A DNA stretch of 64,000 nucleotides from Prauserella rugosa (GTDB taxonomy: Bacteria > Actinomycetota > Actinomycetes > Mycobacteriales > Pseudonocardiaceae), in contig NZ_JOIJ01000001.1 in the NCBI RefSeq assembly GCF_000719975.1, positions 62,001 to 126,000 of the forward strand. The letters run 5' to 3'. Below are positions 1-8,966 of this stretch, in pieces (the stretch's first letter is position 1; the number at the start of each line of letters is the position of its first letter). Position numbers and translations under genes: made by a program. Below the pieces are notes generated by a model that was not told the origin of the DNA, made no database searches, and worked only from the letters and a program-made list of their open reading frames with translations.

Positions 1-38
1 ATCCACTCGAAGAGGCCGGGGTGATCGAACGCCTATGA
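1..38 (+). CDS. 3' end of an upstream gene, possibly glcD (partial)
   Basis: The third reading frame is open from base 3 and stops at TGA 36-38, which overlaps the ATG at 35 of the next gene in an ATGA arrangement. Such overlaps are used throughout this window by co-translated genes. Because glcE and glcF follow, the FAD subunit GlcD of glycolate oxidase is the expected upstream partner, but only about eleven residues are visible and they carry no diagnostic motif. Another frame stops at 22-24, so the reading frame is not certain. Confidence 0.3.
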   Translation, partial: PLEEAGVIERL

Positions 39-1228
39 CGACCACATCGTTGTCGCCGACCGACCTTCACTCGGCGTGCGAAGCCATGGCCGAAACCCAC
101 GGCACGGTACGGATCAGCGGCGCGGACAGCGCACACGGCTGGGCTGGGGCGCCCCGTCCCACCGACACCGTGGTCGGCACGACCGCGCTGACGGGGGTTC
201 TCGCCTACAACCCGGCAGACATGACGATCGCCGTCCGCGCGGGAACGCGGATGGCCGATCTCCAAGCGGAGGTCGCCCAGCACGGTCAACGCATCGCGTT
301 CGACGCCGCACGCGTGCGGCGCGGTGCCACGGTCGGAGGGCTCGTCGCCACGGCCGACTCCGGACCGCTCGCGCTCGGTTTCGGCTCCCTACGCGATCTC
401 GTGATCGGCGCGACGGTCGTCCTGCCCGACGCGACGGTCGCCCGCACGGGCGGTCACGTCATCAAGAACGTGGCCGGCTACGACCTGGCCAAACTCCTCC
501 ACGGCTCGTACGGCGCGTTCGGACTCCTCGCGGAGGTCGTGCTCCGTCTGCACCCCGTTCCGCCTGCGGAACGCACCGTGCGGCTCACCTGCACGCTCGA
601 GGAGGGGACACAGCACGCGCGGACTCTCATGGCCTCGGCGCTGGAGCCGGTGAGCCTGGAGTGGGCGGACGGAGCCCTGCTCGCACGGATCGAGGGAACG
701 GACGCGGGCACGAGTGCACGGGCGGCCGAGCTGGCCGACCTGATCGGCGGCACCGTCCTATCCGAGGACGAAGCCGCGACCGAGTGGGAACGTCACGCCG
801 AGCTCGTCGACCGGGCCGACGTGCGCATCGGCTGCCGGCCGAGCCGCCTGCCGACGGTCCTCGACGCCTGCGACTCCGCGGTGGTCGCCGGCCTGGCGAC
901 GGGCGTGGCGACGGCCGCCGTGCCCGCTTCCCGCATCGACGAGGTGCACGACGTCGTCACGGCAGCGGGCGGAACCTCCGTGACGCGCACCCGGCAGGAG
1001 CAGCGACGGGCGTGGGGCAGGCACCCGTCAGCGTTGAGCGTCGTCCGAGCGCTCAAACACGAACTCGACCCGGCCCGACGCCTGTGCGACGGCCGATTCG
1101 AGACATGGTTCGAGCCCTCGGCGCCAACCGCACCCACAACCACCGCATCCACAACGGGCGCGCCCGCCGCGGTCTCCGCCCACGACACCGCCACGACCGA
1201 CCGAACGACCCAGGAGGAGCACTCGTGA
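35..1228 (+). CDS. glcE: Glycolate oxidase FAD-binding subunit GlcE
   Basis: This 397-residue protein is a VAO-type FAD-binding subunit of the three-part glycolate oxidase, which oxidises glycolate (or D-lactate) to glyoxylate at the membrane. The PCMH-type FAD domain covers roughly residues 40-180. Seen motifs are GATVGGLVATADSGP near residue 97 and GGHVIKNVAGYDLAKLLHGS near residue 140, both typical of GlcE. The last 40 residues are a low-complexity Ala/Thr/Pro tail, likely disordered. The stop overlaps the GTG of glcF by four bases, so the two are translationally coupled. Family members are usually about 350-400 residues, so the gene looks complete. The exact substrate (glycolate or another 2-hydroxyacid) cannot be decided here. 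Confidence 0.85.
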   Translation: MTTTSLSPTDLHSACEAMAETHGTVRISGADSAHGWAGAPRPTDTVVGTTALTGVLAYNPADMTIAVRAGTRMADLQAEVAQHGQRIAFDAARVRRGATVGGLVATADSGPLALGFGSLRDLVIGATVVLPDATVARTGGHVIKNVAGYDLAKLLHGSYGAFGLLAEVVLRLHPVPPAERTVRLTCTLEEGTQHARTLMASALEPVSLEWADGALLARIEGTDAGTSARAAELADLIGGTVLSEDEAATEWERHAELVDRADVRIGCRPSRLPTVLDACDSAVVAGLATGVATAAVPASRIDEVHDVVTAAGGTSVTRTRQEQRRAWGRHPSALSVVRALKHELDPARRLCDGRFETWFEPSAPTAPTTTASTTGAPAAVSAHDTATTDRTTQEEHS

Positions 1229-2517
1229 CGGAATCGAGTTTCGACGCTACGCACCCGCCGTCGCGCGAGCTGCTCAACGAATGCGTCCACTGTGGATTCT
1301 GCTTGCCGACCTGCCCCACGTATCAACTGTGGGGCGAGGAAATGGACTCCCCGCGCGGGCGCATCTACCTCATGGATCTCGCCGAGCGCGGTGAGATCGA
1401 ATTGGAAGGTGCCTTCACCGAACACATCGACGCCTGCCTCGGCTGCATGGCCTGTGTGACCTCGTGCCCCTCGGGTGTCCAGTACGACCGGCTGCTGGAG
1501 GCGACCCGTCCGCAGATCGAGCGGAACGTGCCGAGGCCCCGGTCCGACCGGTGGTTCCGGAACGGAATCTTCGCCCTGTTCCCCTATCGCAGGCGGTTGC
1601 GCGCCGCCGCGGTGGCGGGGGCGCTGTACCAGAAGACCGGCCTGGCGAAGCTCGCCGAGCGCGTGCTACCGCCACGGCTGCGGGCCGCCCAGTCGCTCAT
1701 GCCGGAGGTGCGGCTGTCCTCGGCGTTCGCCTCCCTCCCCCGCAGGGTGCGGCCGGACGGCCCCGTGCGCAGACGTGTCGCCCTGCTGTCCGGATGTGTG
1801 CAGGACGTGTTCTTCCACGAGGTCAACACCGCCACGCAACGGGTACTCGCCGCGGAGGGCTGTGAGGTGCTGACCCCGCGCGACCAGGGATGTTGTGGGG
1901 CGCTCGGCCTGCACGCCGGACGCGAAACACACGCGCGCGAACGCGCCAAACAGACGATCGCGACGTTCGAGAAGCTGCCCGTCGACGACATCGTCGTGAA
2001 CGTGGCGGGTTGTGGATCGTCTATGAAGGAGTACGGACACCTCCTCGCCGACGATCCGGAATGGACAGAGCGAGCGCAGGCGTTCAGCGCCAAGGTGCGC
2101 GACGTCAGCGAAGTACTGGCCGAGCTCGAACCACAGGCCGAACGGCACCCTGTCGACGCCACCGTCGCTTATCACGACGCCTGCCACCTAGGCCATGCAC
2201 AGGGCATCCGCGAACAGCCGCGGTCGGTGTTGCGCACGATCCCCGGCCTTCGGCTCGTCGACCTGCCGGAAGCGGAACTGTGTTGCGGCTCGGCAGGGAT
2301 CTACAACATGGTGCAGCCCGAACCGGCGGAGGAACTCGGCAAGCGCAAGGCCGACAACGTGCGCTCGGTGAACCCGGACCTGCTGGTCACCGCAAACCCC
2401 GGCTGCCTGCTGCAGATGCGACGCTACCTCGACGACGTACCGATGATGCACCCCGTGCAGCTGCTCGACGCCTCGATCCGGGGCACGACACCGGGGAGGA
2501 CGCCGGCACCCCGGTGA
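1225..2517 (+). CDS. glcF: Glycolate oxidase iron-sulfur subunit GlcF
   Basis: This 430-residue protein carries two 4Fe-4S ferredoxin clusters, visible as CVHCGFCLPTCP near residue 19 and CLGCMACVTSCPSG near residue 72. Two CCG domains follow, marked by GCCGALGLHAG near residue 220 and LCCGSAGIYN near residue 350. This architecture is that of GlcF, which passes electrons from the GlcD/GlcE flavins to the respiratory chain. The GTG at 1225 was chosen because it overlaps the glcE stop and is preceded by an AGGAGG-like site at 1212-1218. The frame is open much further upstream, but that part overlaps glcE and has a composition typical of non-coding frames. Confidence 0.9.
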   Translation: MTESSFDATHPPSRELLNECVHCGFCLPTCPTYQLWGEEMDSPRGRIYLMDLAERGEIELEGAFTEHIDACLGCMACVTSCPSGVQYDRLLEATRPQIERNVPRPRSDRWFRNGIFALFPYRRRLRAAAVAGALYQKTGLAKLAERVLPPRLRAAQSLMPEVRLSSAFASLPRRVRPDGPVRRRVALLSGCVQDVFFHEVNTATQRVLAAEGCEVLTPRDQGCCGALGLHAGRETHARERAKQTIATFEKLPVDDIVVNVAGCGSSMKEYGHLLADDPEWTERAQAFSAKVRDVSEVLAELEPQAERHPVDATVAYHDACHLGHAQGIREQPRSVLRTIPGLRLVDLPEAELCCGSAGIYNMVQPEPAEELGKRKADNVRSVNPDLLVTANPGCLLQMRRYLDDVPMMHPVQLLDASIRGTTPGRTPAPR

Positions 2518-2542
2518 CTCAGGCGCCATGAGTTCCGGAACC

Positions 2543-2561
2543 CGGACCCGGGGCCGGTCCG
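2543..2561. terminator. Weak convergent stem-loop after glcF and cvnD
   Basis: CGGACC at 2543-2548 can pair with GGTCCG at 2556-2561 around a seven-base loop. It lies in the 67-base gap between two converging genes, where a terminator is expected. There is no T-tract, so the call is weak. Confidence 0.3.
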
Positions 2562-2584
2562 CACCCGATCACGGGACGCGTGGC

Positions 2585-3178
2585 TCAGCGCGCCGAATGC
2601 GCCAGGTCGTACTGGTGCATGACGTGCTCGACCAACGTGATGAGCACTTCCTTCGCCGACGCCCGTTCCCGCGCATCGCAGAGCATCAACGGCACGGTCG
2701 GCGCGATGTCCAGCGCGTCACGCACCTCGTCGGCCGTGTACCGGTGGGCACCGTCGAAGCAGTTGACACCGACGATGAACGGAACGCCGCGACGTTCGAA
2801 GAAGTCGACCGCGGGAAAGCACGCCTCGAGTCGTCGCGGATCGGCCAGCACGACCGCGCCGATCGCACCCTCGGCCAGCTCATCCCACATGAACCAGAAA
2901 CGGTCCTGCCCCGGCGTGCCGAACAGGTAGAGGATCAGTTCCGGGCTGATCGTGATGCGGCCGAAGTCGAGGGCCACCGTGGTGCTGACCTTGCTCTCGA
3001 CTCCCGTCAGGTCGTCGACACCGGAGGACGCCTCGGTGATCGCCTCCTCGGTCCGCAGCGGCGGGACCTCGCTGACCGAACCGACCAGGGTCGTCTTGCC
3101 GACGCCGAAACCACCGGCGATCAGCAGCTTCGCGGCCGTGGCCTCCCCGCTGCCGGGTTCGAGATGTCCGGGTGTCAT
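2585..3178 (-). CDS. Conservon GTP/ATP-binding protein (CvnD-like)
   Basis: This 197-residue protein is a small Ras-like P-loop NTPase. The Walker A sequence GGFGVGKTTLVG lies near residue 22, the switch/DxxG-like FGTPGQDRFWFMWDEL near residue 86, and the NKxD position reads NCFDG near residue 139, a divergence common in this family. In actinomycetes such proteins form the last gene of conservons (kinase, roadblock protein, DUF742 protein, GTPase), which act as membrane-associated switch complexes. An AGGCGG site lies just upstream of the ATG. Here the gene follows the roadblock gene directly with a 118-base gap, and the DUF742 member that normally sits between them is not present. Confidence 0.88.
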   Translation of the reverse strand: MTPGHLEPGSGEATAAKLLIAGGFGVGKTTLVGSVSEVPPLRTEEAITEASSGVDDLTGVESKVSTTVALDFGRITISPELILYLFGTPGQDRFWFMWDELAEGAIGAVVLADPRRLEACFPAVDFFERRGVPFIVGVNCFDGAHRYTADEVRDALDIAPTVPLMLCDARERASAKEVLITLVEHVMHQYDLAHSAR

Positions 3179-3296
3179 CGAAAACCGCCTGCGATACGTG
3201 TCGTGTCCGAGTCCGCTGATCCACCCCTACCGGGGATGCACATCTTCGCAGCAGATCCAACCACGCACACGACGACCCGGACGTTACGAGGGCCGT

Positions 3297-3686
3297 TCAC
3301 GTCCGCGGCGCCGCGCTCAACACCGCCCCGACGCGCTTCACCATCATGTTCATCGAGTAGGCGACCATGCCCATGTCCGCGTCGGATGCCGTCAACAAGG
3401 CCAGGCACGCGCCACTGCCCGCCGCGGTGACGAACAGGAACGCGTGGTCCATCTCCACGAGCGTCTGCCGCACCCCGCCGCCACCGAACTGCCGTCCCGT
3501 GCCGCGGGCCAGACTCTGGAACCCGGACGCGATCGCGGACAGGTGTTCGGCCTCCTCGGCCGCCATGTTGCTGGAATTGCCCATCAGCAACCCGTCGGCC
3601 GACAGCACCACCGCCCTGTCCGCCCCCGCGACCTGCTGCACCAGATCGTCGAGCAACCAACCGAGCTCACTGCCCCTGTTCGTCAT
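3297..3686 (-). CDS. Roadblock/LC7 domain protein (CvnB-like)
   Basis: This 129-residue protein consists of one roadblock/LC7 domain, beginning LGWLLDDLVQQVAGADRAVV and containing SADGLLMG and the conserved MDHAFLFV strand. In conservons the roadblock protein is thought to control the partner Ras-like GTPase. Its ATG overlaps the kinase stop by four bases (3683-3686), indicating translational coupling. The length matches the family. The 118 bases between its stop and the GTPase start are too short for a DUF742 protein of about 120 residues. Confidence 0.88.
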   Translation of the reverse strand: MTNRGSELGWLLDDLVQQVAGADRAVVLSADGLLMGNSSNMAAEEAEHLSAIASGFQSLARGTGRQFGGGGVRQTLVEMDHAFLFVTAAGSGACLALLTASDADMGMVAYSMNMMVKRVGAVLSAAPRT

Positions 3687-6600
3687 CGTGGTCCTTCCCC
3701 ACCGGCGACAAAGCCGTTGCCGTCACGGCCTTCTCGATTCCCCTGGTCCTGCCGGGCACGTTGCGTACCCCGCTGGAAGCCCGCGAAGCGGCTCCGCGCC
3801 GCCTCCGCATCCAACTCTCGTCCGTCCGCGATCCCGCCCGGCGCCGGTTCGGGAGTCTCCGGGGGCGCCTGCCGCAGCTGGGGCGCCAAGTTCTCCTGCT
3901 TGCGCCTCCGCGGCAACGGCGGTCGCCCCTGTCCGCCGGCCGCGCTCACCTGCCCGGACTGCCCCGGCTGCGCGGCCTGGGTCTGAGCCTGGGTCGAGGC
4001 GGGCGGCTGAGCGGGCCTGCGCGGTCGCGGCGGTGATTCCGGCTGAGGCGTACGGCCCGGCCGCGGTGCCGGCACCGGACGTTCACGCCGCGAGTCCCGG
4101 CCACGCTCGGCGCCGGTCCGCGTCTCGTCCGACGCGCGTTCACCCGCGCCCCGTTCGCCACGCGCAGACTCCCCACGCGCCAACTCCCCGCGCGCCGACT
4201 CGCCCCGCGCGGGCGATCCGCCGCCACCGGACCGGTCGGCGCCGGACTGCTCGGGAGCACGCGGACGTCGCCTGGGCAACGCCTCCGGCGAACCCTGGTC
4301 TGGCTGCGCCGTTCGTGCGGTGCCGAACCAGCCACCGGGACCGGGCGATGCGCTCGCAGTCTCCGTCTCCCCCTCGGCGTCCGACAGCGCCTCACTGACC
4401 GAGGCGGCCCGTCGGCGCGTGCCGGGCGAGGTGTCCCGCGGCGACGGCGACGGGCGCCGCTCACGCTCGACGGGAGACCGTTCGGACGACTCCGCACCCG
4501 CCTGGGCCGTCGGCGCCTGCCCCGGAACGGACTCGCCCGCCGACTCCGTAGGCCAGGCGGAGTCCGCAGGTCCGGCGGACTTCGCAGGATCGGCGGGCTC
4601 GGCAGCCCCGGCGGAGGCCTCAGGGTCGGTGGGCTCAGGGTCGGTGGGCTCAGGGTCGGTGGGCTCAGGGTCGGTGGGCTCAGGGTCAGTGGGCTCGGGG
4701 TCAGCGGGCTCGGCCGTGGGCCAGCCGACGTCGTCGCTGCCGGAAACATGCGAAGCCGGGACCGCAGGCTGCTCGCCGGTGCCCTGGGCGGGCGGTGCCA
4801 CCGCGGGCAGGTATCCGGAACCGGTGCCGAGCAGCTCCGGTCCCAGCCGGACAACCGCACGGGTGCCGCCGTGGATGGCCTCCCGCAGACGCACCTGGAT
4901 GCCGTGCCGTGCCGCGAGCCGGGCCACGACGAACAGGCCCAGCCGCGGCTCGTCCGACAGCGCCATGAAACTGAAGTCCGGGGGCTCGGCGAGAAGCGTG
5001 TTCAGCCGCTCGGCGTCCTCCTCCTCGATGCCGAGGCCCTGGTCCTCGATCTCGAGGATCACGCCGCGTCCCTCGGCCGCCTCGCCGCGCACGAGTACCC
5101 GGGAGTCCGGCGGGGAGAACGACGTCGCGTTGTCGAACAGTTCGGCCAGCAGGTGGACGATGTCGCCGACCGCGGGACCGATCACCGCGACGTCGGGCAA
5201 CCCGGCGATGTCGATGCGCCGGTAGTGCTCGATCTCGGCGGTCGCGCCGCGCACCAGGTCGGCGACCGACACCGGGTTGCGCCACCGCCTACCCGGCTGT
5301 TCCCCGCCGAGGATGATCAGGTTCTCGGCGTTGCGGCGGGACCGGGTCGCGAGGTGGTCCAGCCGGAAGAGCATCTCGAGCTGCTTCGGGTCGTCCAGAC
5401 CTCGTTCGGCATCGTCGAGGGCCTTGAGCTGGCGGTGCACGAGAACCTGGCTGCGGTGGGCGATGTTGAGGAACACCGTCCTGGTGCCCTCCCGAACCCG
5501 GGACTCCTCGATCGCCGCGGCGACCGCGGTCCGCTGGGCCTTGGCGAACGCGTCCGCCACCTGGCCGATCTCGTCCTGGCCGTGGTCGCTCGACTCGAGG
5601 TCGACCACGTCGACGTTCTCGCCCTTGCGCACACGCGCCACCAGTTCGGGCAGGCGGTGATCGGCGAGGTCGAGGGTCTCCTCCCTCAGCCGGACAAGCC
5701 GCCTGACCAGCCACGAGGCCAGCCGCCACGCGAAGAAGATCAGCACGAGCCCGACCACGAGTGCGACGACGCCCGCGATGATCGCACCGGTCAACGTGCG
5801 GTCGGCGCGTGCGACGCCCTCGTCGGTGGCGTTGGTGCTCTGCTCGATGTAGAGCGACATCAGGGTCCCGCCGACCTCGCTCGCCGCGGCGTGCCAGCGG
5901 TCGGGCGGAACGGGCACCTGCTGCGAGCCGCCGCCGAGGAAGGAGTCCTCGACCCGGCCGACGACGCGCCACGCGTCACTGGCGCGAAGCTGCTCGTACT
6001 TCTCCCGCACCGACGGGATCATCGAGGCCCGCGCGAGCTGCGACCGGTAGGCGCCGACCTCGCCGGCGTAGGTCTCGAACTCCTCGTCGCTGAGGCCACC
6101 CGAGACGTGTGCCGCGGCGGCGAGCGCGTCGGCACGGGCCATCCCGTCGGCGGCGTTGAACAGCGGCATCGACGTGACCCGCAGGTACGACGTCTCGGCG
6201 TCGGGGGTCAGCCGGGCGACACCGGTGAGGCCGGAGGCCACCGTGTCGATGATCCGGTTGTAGAGGTCGTAGGCCTCCTGCAGGTCCGGACCACCACCAG
6301 GGGTGCTGGCGCCGTTGTCGACCTGCTGGCGGAACAGGGTGAGCGATTCGAGCAGTTCGCGCAGCTGCCGGATGTCTTTGCGGATCTGCTCGGACGCGCC
6401 GTCGACCATCCCGTCGACGTGGCTCATCAGTCCGCGCGTCGCGGCGTCGGTCTCGGCGCGTTGCTGGGCGAGTTCGTCGGCGACCCGCGAACCTGCGACC
6501 GCTTCGAGGGTGAGGCGGCGTTCCTCACGGATCGCGCCGAAGAACTCGACGCCGGGCTGGGCGGCGTCGTGTACGCGGACGACGAAGTCACGCCCCTTGG

Positions 6601-6721
6601 CGGCGTCGTAGATGAGATAACCCGAGAGGACTACACCAACCAACAGCAGCGCCACGCTCGGGATCAGCGCCGCGGCAAGCACACGTCCGCGGAGTGAACG
6701 CCTGGAAGGCTTGGTGGCCAC
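3683..6721 (-). CDS. Conservon sensor kinase with NIT-like sensor and HATPase (CvnA-like)
   Basis: This 1012-residue membrane protein is the sensor kinase-like member of the conservon. A membrane segment lies near residues 14-36. An extracytoplasmic nitrate/nitrite-type helical sensor spans about 45-300, and a second membrane segment (GAIIAGVVALVVGLVLIFFA) lies near 305. A HAMP linker follows, then a dimerisation helix region around 420-480 and a HATPase domain with the N-box LLAELFDNATSFSPP near 540. Residues beyond about 660 are a long Pro/Glu/Ser/Arg-rich tail that is probably disordered and includes a tandem EPTDP repeat. The start is GTG 6721, as the encoded MATKPSRRSLRGR leads directly into the first membrane helix. 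It is first in a run with the roadblock and GTPase genes. Confidence 0.85.
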   Translation of the reverse strand: MATKPSRRSLRGRVLAAALIPSVALLLVGVVLSGYLIYDAAKGRDFVVRVHDAAQPGVEFFGAIREERRLTLEAVAGSRVADELAQQRAETDAATRGLMSHVDGMVDGASEQIRKDIRQLRELLESLTLFRQQVDNGASTPGGGPDLQEAYDLYNRIIDTVASGLTGVARLTPDAETSYLRVTSMPLFNAADGMARADALAAAAHVSGGLSDEEFETYAGEVGAYRSQLARASMIPSVREKYEQLRASDAWRVVGRVEDSFLGGGSQQVPVPPDRWHAAASEVGGTLMSLYIEQSTNATDEGVARADRTLTGAIIAGVVALVVGLVLIFFAWRLASWLVRRLVRLREETLDLADHRLPELVARVRKGENVDVVDLESSDHGQDEIGQVADAFAKAQRTAVAAAIEESRVREGTRTVFLNIAHRSQVLVHRQLKALDDAERGLDDPKQLEMLFRLDHLATRSRRNAENLIILGGEQPGRRWRNPVSVADLVRGATAEIEHYRRIDIAGLPDVAVIGPAVGDIVHLLAELFDNATSFSPPDSRVLVRGEAAEGRGVILEIEDQGLGIEEEDAERLNTLLAEPPDFSFMALSDEPRLGLFVVARLAARHGIQVRLREAIHGGTRAVVRLGPELLGTGSGYLPAVAPPAQGTGEQPAVPASHVSGSDDVGWPTAEPADPEPTDPEPTDPEPTDPEPTDPEPTDPEASAGAAEPADPAKSAGPADSAWPTESAGESVPGQAPTAQAGAESSERSPVERERRPSPSPRDTSPGTRRRAASVSEALSDAEGETETASASPGPGGWFGTARTAQPDQGSPEALPRRRPRAPEQSGADRSGGGGSPARGESARGELARGESARGERGAGERASDETRTGAERGRDSRRERPVPAPRPGRTPQPESPPRPRRPAQPPASTQAQTQAAQPGQSGQVSAAGGQGRPPLPRRRKQENLAPQLRQAPPETPEPAPGGIADGRELDAEAARSRFAGFQRGTQRARQDQGNREGRDGNGFVAGGEGPR
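4621..4710. repeat. 15-bp tandem repeat inside the kinase tail (6 units)
   Basis: Six consecutive 15-base units start at 4621, 4636, 4651, 4666, 4681 and 4696. The first four read CAGGGTCGGTGGGCT and the last two carry substitutions. On the coding strand they encode repeated Glu-Pro-Thr-Asp-Pro in the disordered C-terminal tail of the sensor kinase. The near identity of the first four copies suggests recent slippage and possible length variation between strains. Confidence 0.9.
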
Positions 6722-7085
6722 GCCTCAAGGCCCTTTCATCGACGCCGGATGACTGCCCAGGGCCCCCGCCCCCGCTTGTGCGTCTGTCAGGACGCCACCA
6801 CGTCGTGTCTGCCCTACTACGCAGTAGCGGAGGCTATGCAGCCCGGTCGGGTGAGTCAACGCTCTCAACTCGACCGGATCAACACTCTCGGCATAACCCA
6901 AGCGGACAAGCAGCACTTTTCTGTCTCGAACGAGTAGAGCCACCATCACGTGACGTGATCAACGTCATGCGCCGAACAGAGGACGACGAACGTCGCACCG
7001 CCCCGGCGTAACCAACTCGAGTGACGCCGCGATACGCGCTACGAGGATCCCCTCTACCGAAAGGCAGCTTCTCAGGAGACGAGCG
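6722..7085. other. Divergent intergenic region with an inverted repeat
   Basis: This 364-base gap separates the minus-strand conservon from the plus-strand small membrane protein and must hold both promoters. The only clear structure is ATCACG at 6945-6950 and CGTGAT at 6954-6959 around TGA, a compact inverted repeat that could be an operator. No coding frame with a ribosome binding site is convincing here. Confidence 0.4.
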
Positions 7086-7301
7086 ATGCTCAGACGTCAG
7101 ATCAGCGATCACTGGCCACGACACCTGCTCCTCGAACGGGTGCTGTTCCTGCTGCTCGCACTCGCGTTCGCCGTGACGGCGACGCTTCAGCTGTTCCTCG
7201 CCGACTCCATGTCGGTGTGGTGGCCGATCGCGCTGGCGGTGTTGCTGGCGATCGCCGCGGTCCTCTGCCTGTACGTCGCCGTACGCGCCACCGACGACTG
7301 A
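7086..7301 (+). CDS. Small two-helix membrane protein, hypothetical
   Basis: This 71-residue protein has two predicted membrane helices, around residues 18-39 and 44-66, with a basic N-terminal stretch (RRQISDHWPRH). A ribosome binding site (CAGGAG at about 7073) precedes the ATG. I do not recognise a family. It stands alone, followed by the convergent prfC gene 24 bases after its stop. Confidence 0.7.
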   Translation: MLRRQISDHWPRHLLLERVLFLLLALAFAVTATLQLFLADSMSVWWPIALAVLLAIAAVLCLYVAVRATDD

Positions 7302-7325
7302 CGCGCGAGCCGTACCAGCCCGGCT

Positions 7326-8903
7326 TCAGCCCTCGGCGACGAGCGGTTCGAGCTCCAGTTCCGGATGCGCGCGCAGCAGGATGCGCAGGGACATCTCGTC
7401 CTCGAACACGGCGAGTTCGGTGCCGTCCGCGCGGTCGAGGACCTCGCTGCGCCTGCCGGCGTCGACGAGGGCCCGCTGGGACGAGTCACCGAGCTTGCGC
7501 ACCGCGCTGTAGGGCAGCCGGTCGAGCTTCACGGGCGCGTTGAACTCGTGCTCCATGCGGTGGGTCGCCACCTCGAACTGCATCGGCCCGACGGCGGCGA
7601 GCACCGGCGCGCCGTCGCCGCGCAGGTCGGAGGTCAGCAGCTGGACGACGCCCTCGGCACCCAGCTGGTCGATACCCTTGCGGAACTGTTTGGCCTTGCT
7701 CAGGTCGGCCGGTGTCGCGACGGCGAAGTGCGCGGGTGCGAACTGCGGCAGTCCGGGGAAGCGCACCGCGGGTTTGCCCGCGTACAGCGTGTCGCCCACA
7801 CGCAGGGCCGTGGCGTTGACGAGACCGATCACGTCACCCGGATACGCGGTGTCCACAGTGGAGCGTTTCTGGCCGAACACCTGCTGCACGTACTTGGTGG
7901 CGAACGGGCGTTTCGTCGTGGCGTTGGTGACGACCATGCCGCGTTCGAACATCCCCGAGCACACGCGGGCGAACGCCACCTGGTCGCGATGCGCGCGGTC
8001 CATACCGGTCTGCACCTTGAACACGAACGCGGAGAACTCGGCGTCCAGCGGGCGCGGTGCCCCGTCGACGTCCTCCCGCGGCGTGGGCCGGGGCGCCAGA
8101 TCGACGACGAGGTCGAGCAGGTGCCGCACGCCGAAGTTCAGCACCGCGGCACCGAAGAGCACCGGCGTGGCGCTCGCGTCGTGGAACTTCGCCTCGTCGA
8201 ACTCGCCGCCGGACTGCAGGAGCAGGTCGTACTCCTCCTGCGCCGTCGTCCAGTCCTCGCCGACCTCAGCCTCGGCCTGCTCGGGCGGCAGATGCTCCTC
8301 CGGGGCGGCCTTGGCGCCGCCTGCGGTACGCGAATAGCGGACGAACTCCCCCGTCGGCACGTCCAGCACGCCCTGGAAGTGGCCGGGCGCGCCGACCGGC
8401 CAGGTCAGCGGCATGGGCTGCAGTCCGATCCGTTCGACGAGTTCGTCGCACAGCTCGAGAGCCTCACGACCGGGGCGGTCCCACTTGTTGATGAACGTCA
8501 GCACCGGGATGCCGCGGTGCCGGCAGACGTCGAACAGCTTGAGTGTCTGCGGCTCGAGACCCTTGGCGGCATCCAGCAGCATCACCGCCGAGTCGACGGC
8601 CGACAGCACGCGGTAGGTGTCCTCGGAGAAGTCCGCGTGGCCGGGCGTGTCCAGCAGGTTGATGACGCAGTCGCGGTACTCGAACTGCAGCGCGGCGGAC
8701 GTGATCGAGATGCCACGCGCCTGCTCCATGGCCATCCAGTCGGACACGACGCCCTGCCTGCCGCCCTTGCCGTGGACGGCGCCCGCTTCGGAGATCACCC
8801 GCGCGTGCAGCGCGAGAGCCTCGGTCAGCGTGGACTTACCGGCGTCGGGGTGGCTGATGACAGCGAAGGATCGCCTGCGCTGCGCCTCGTGGAGGGTGGA
8901 CAC
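7326..8903 (-). CDS. prfC: Peptide chain release factor 3 (translational GTPase)
   Basis: This 525-residue GTPase recycles class I release factors from terminated ribosomes. The G1 motif SHPDAGKSTLTEA lies near residue 18, the switch region includes ISITSAALQFEY, G3 is DTPGHADFSED near 78 and G4 is NKWDRPGRE near 132, as in RF3. Domain II and III follow, to a total length close to the usual 525-530 residues. The GTG at 8903 was chosen because the protein then begins STLHEAQRRRSFAVISHPDA and because GGAGG lies a few bases upstream; a longer frame exists but adds residues not typical of the family. It is a single gene, divergent from the luciferase-like gene. Confidence 0.93.
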   Translation of the reverse strand: MSTLHEAQRRRSFAVISHPDAGKSTLTEALALHARVISEAGAVHGKGGRQGVVSDWMAMEQARGISITSAALQFEYRDCVINLLDTPGHADFSEDTYRVLSAVDSAVMLLDAAKGLEPQTLKLFDVCRHRGIPVLTFINKWDRPGREALELCDELVERIGLQPMPLTWPVGAPGHFQGVLDVPTGEFVRYSRTAGGAKAAPEEHLPPEQAEAEVGEDWTTAQEEYDLLLQSGGEFDEAKFHDASATPVLFGAAVLNFGVRHLLDLVVDLAPRPTPREDVDGAPRPLDAEFSAFVFKVQTGMDRAHRDQVAFARVCSGMFERGMVVTNATTKRPFATKYVQQVFGQKRSTVDTAYPGDVIGLVNATALRVGDTLYAGKPAVRFPGLPQFAPAHFAVATPADLSKAKQFRKGIDQLGAEGVVQLLTSDLRGDGAPVLAAVGPMQFEVATHRMEHEFNAPVKLDRLPYSAVRKLGDSSQRALVDAGRRSEVLDRADGTELAVFEDEMSLRILLRAHPELELEPLVAEG

Positions 8904-8966
8904 GATCCTCCAGGCTACTCGTCCGGCGGGTGACACCCGGATCGAGAACATGTTCTACTCGTCGGC

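Noticed and set aside
3175-3660. A 161-codon minus-strand frame that could have been the missing DUF742 gene
   Set aside because: It overlaps nearly all of the roadblock gene in another phase and shows no DUF742-like sequence; the free space is only 118 bases.
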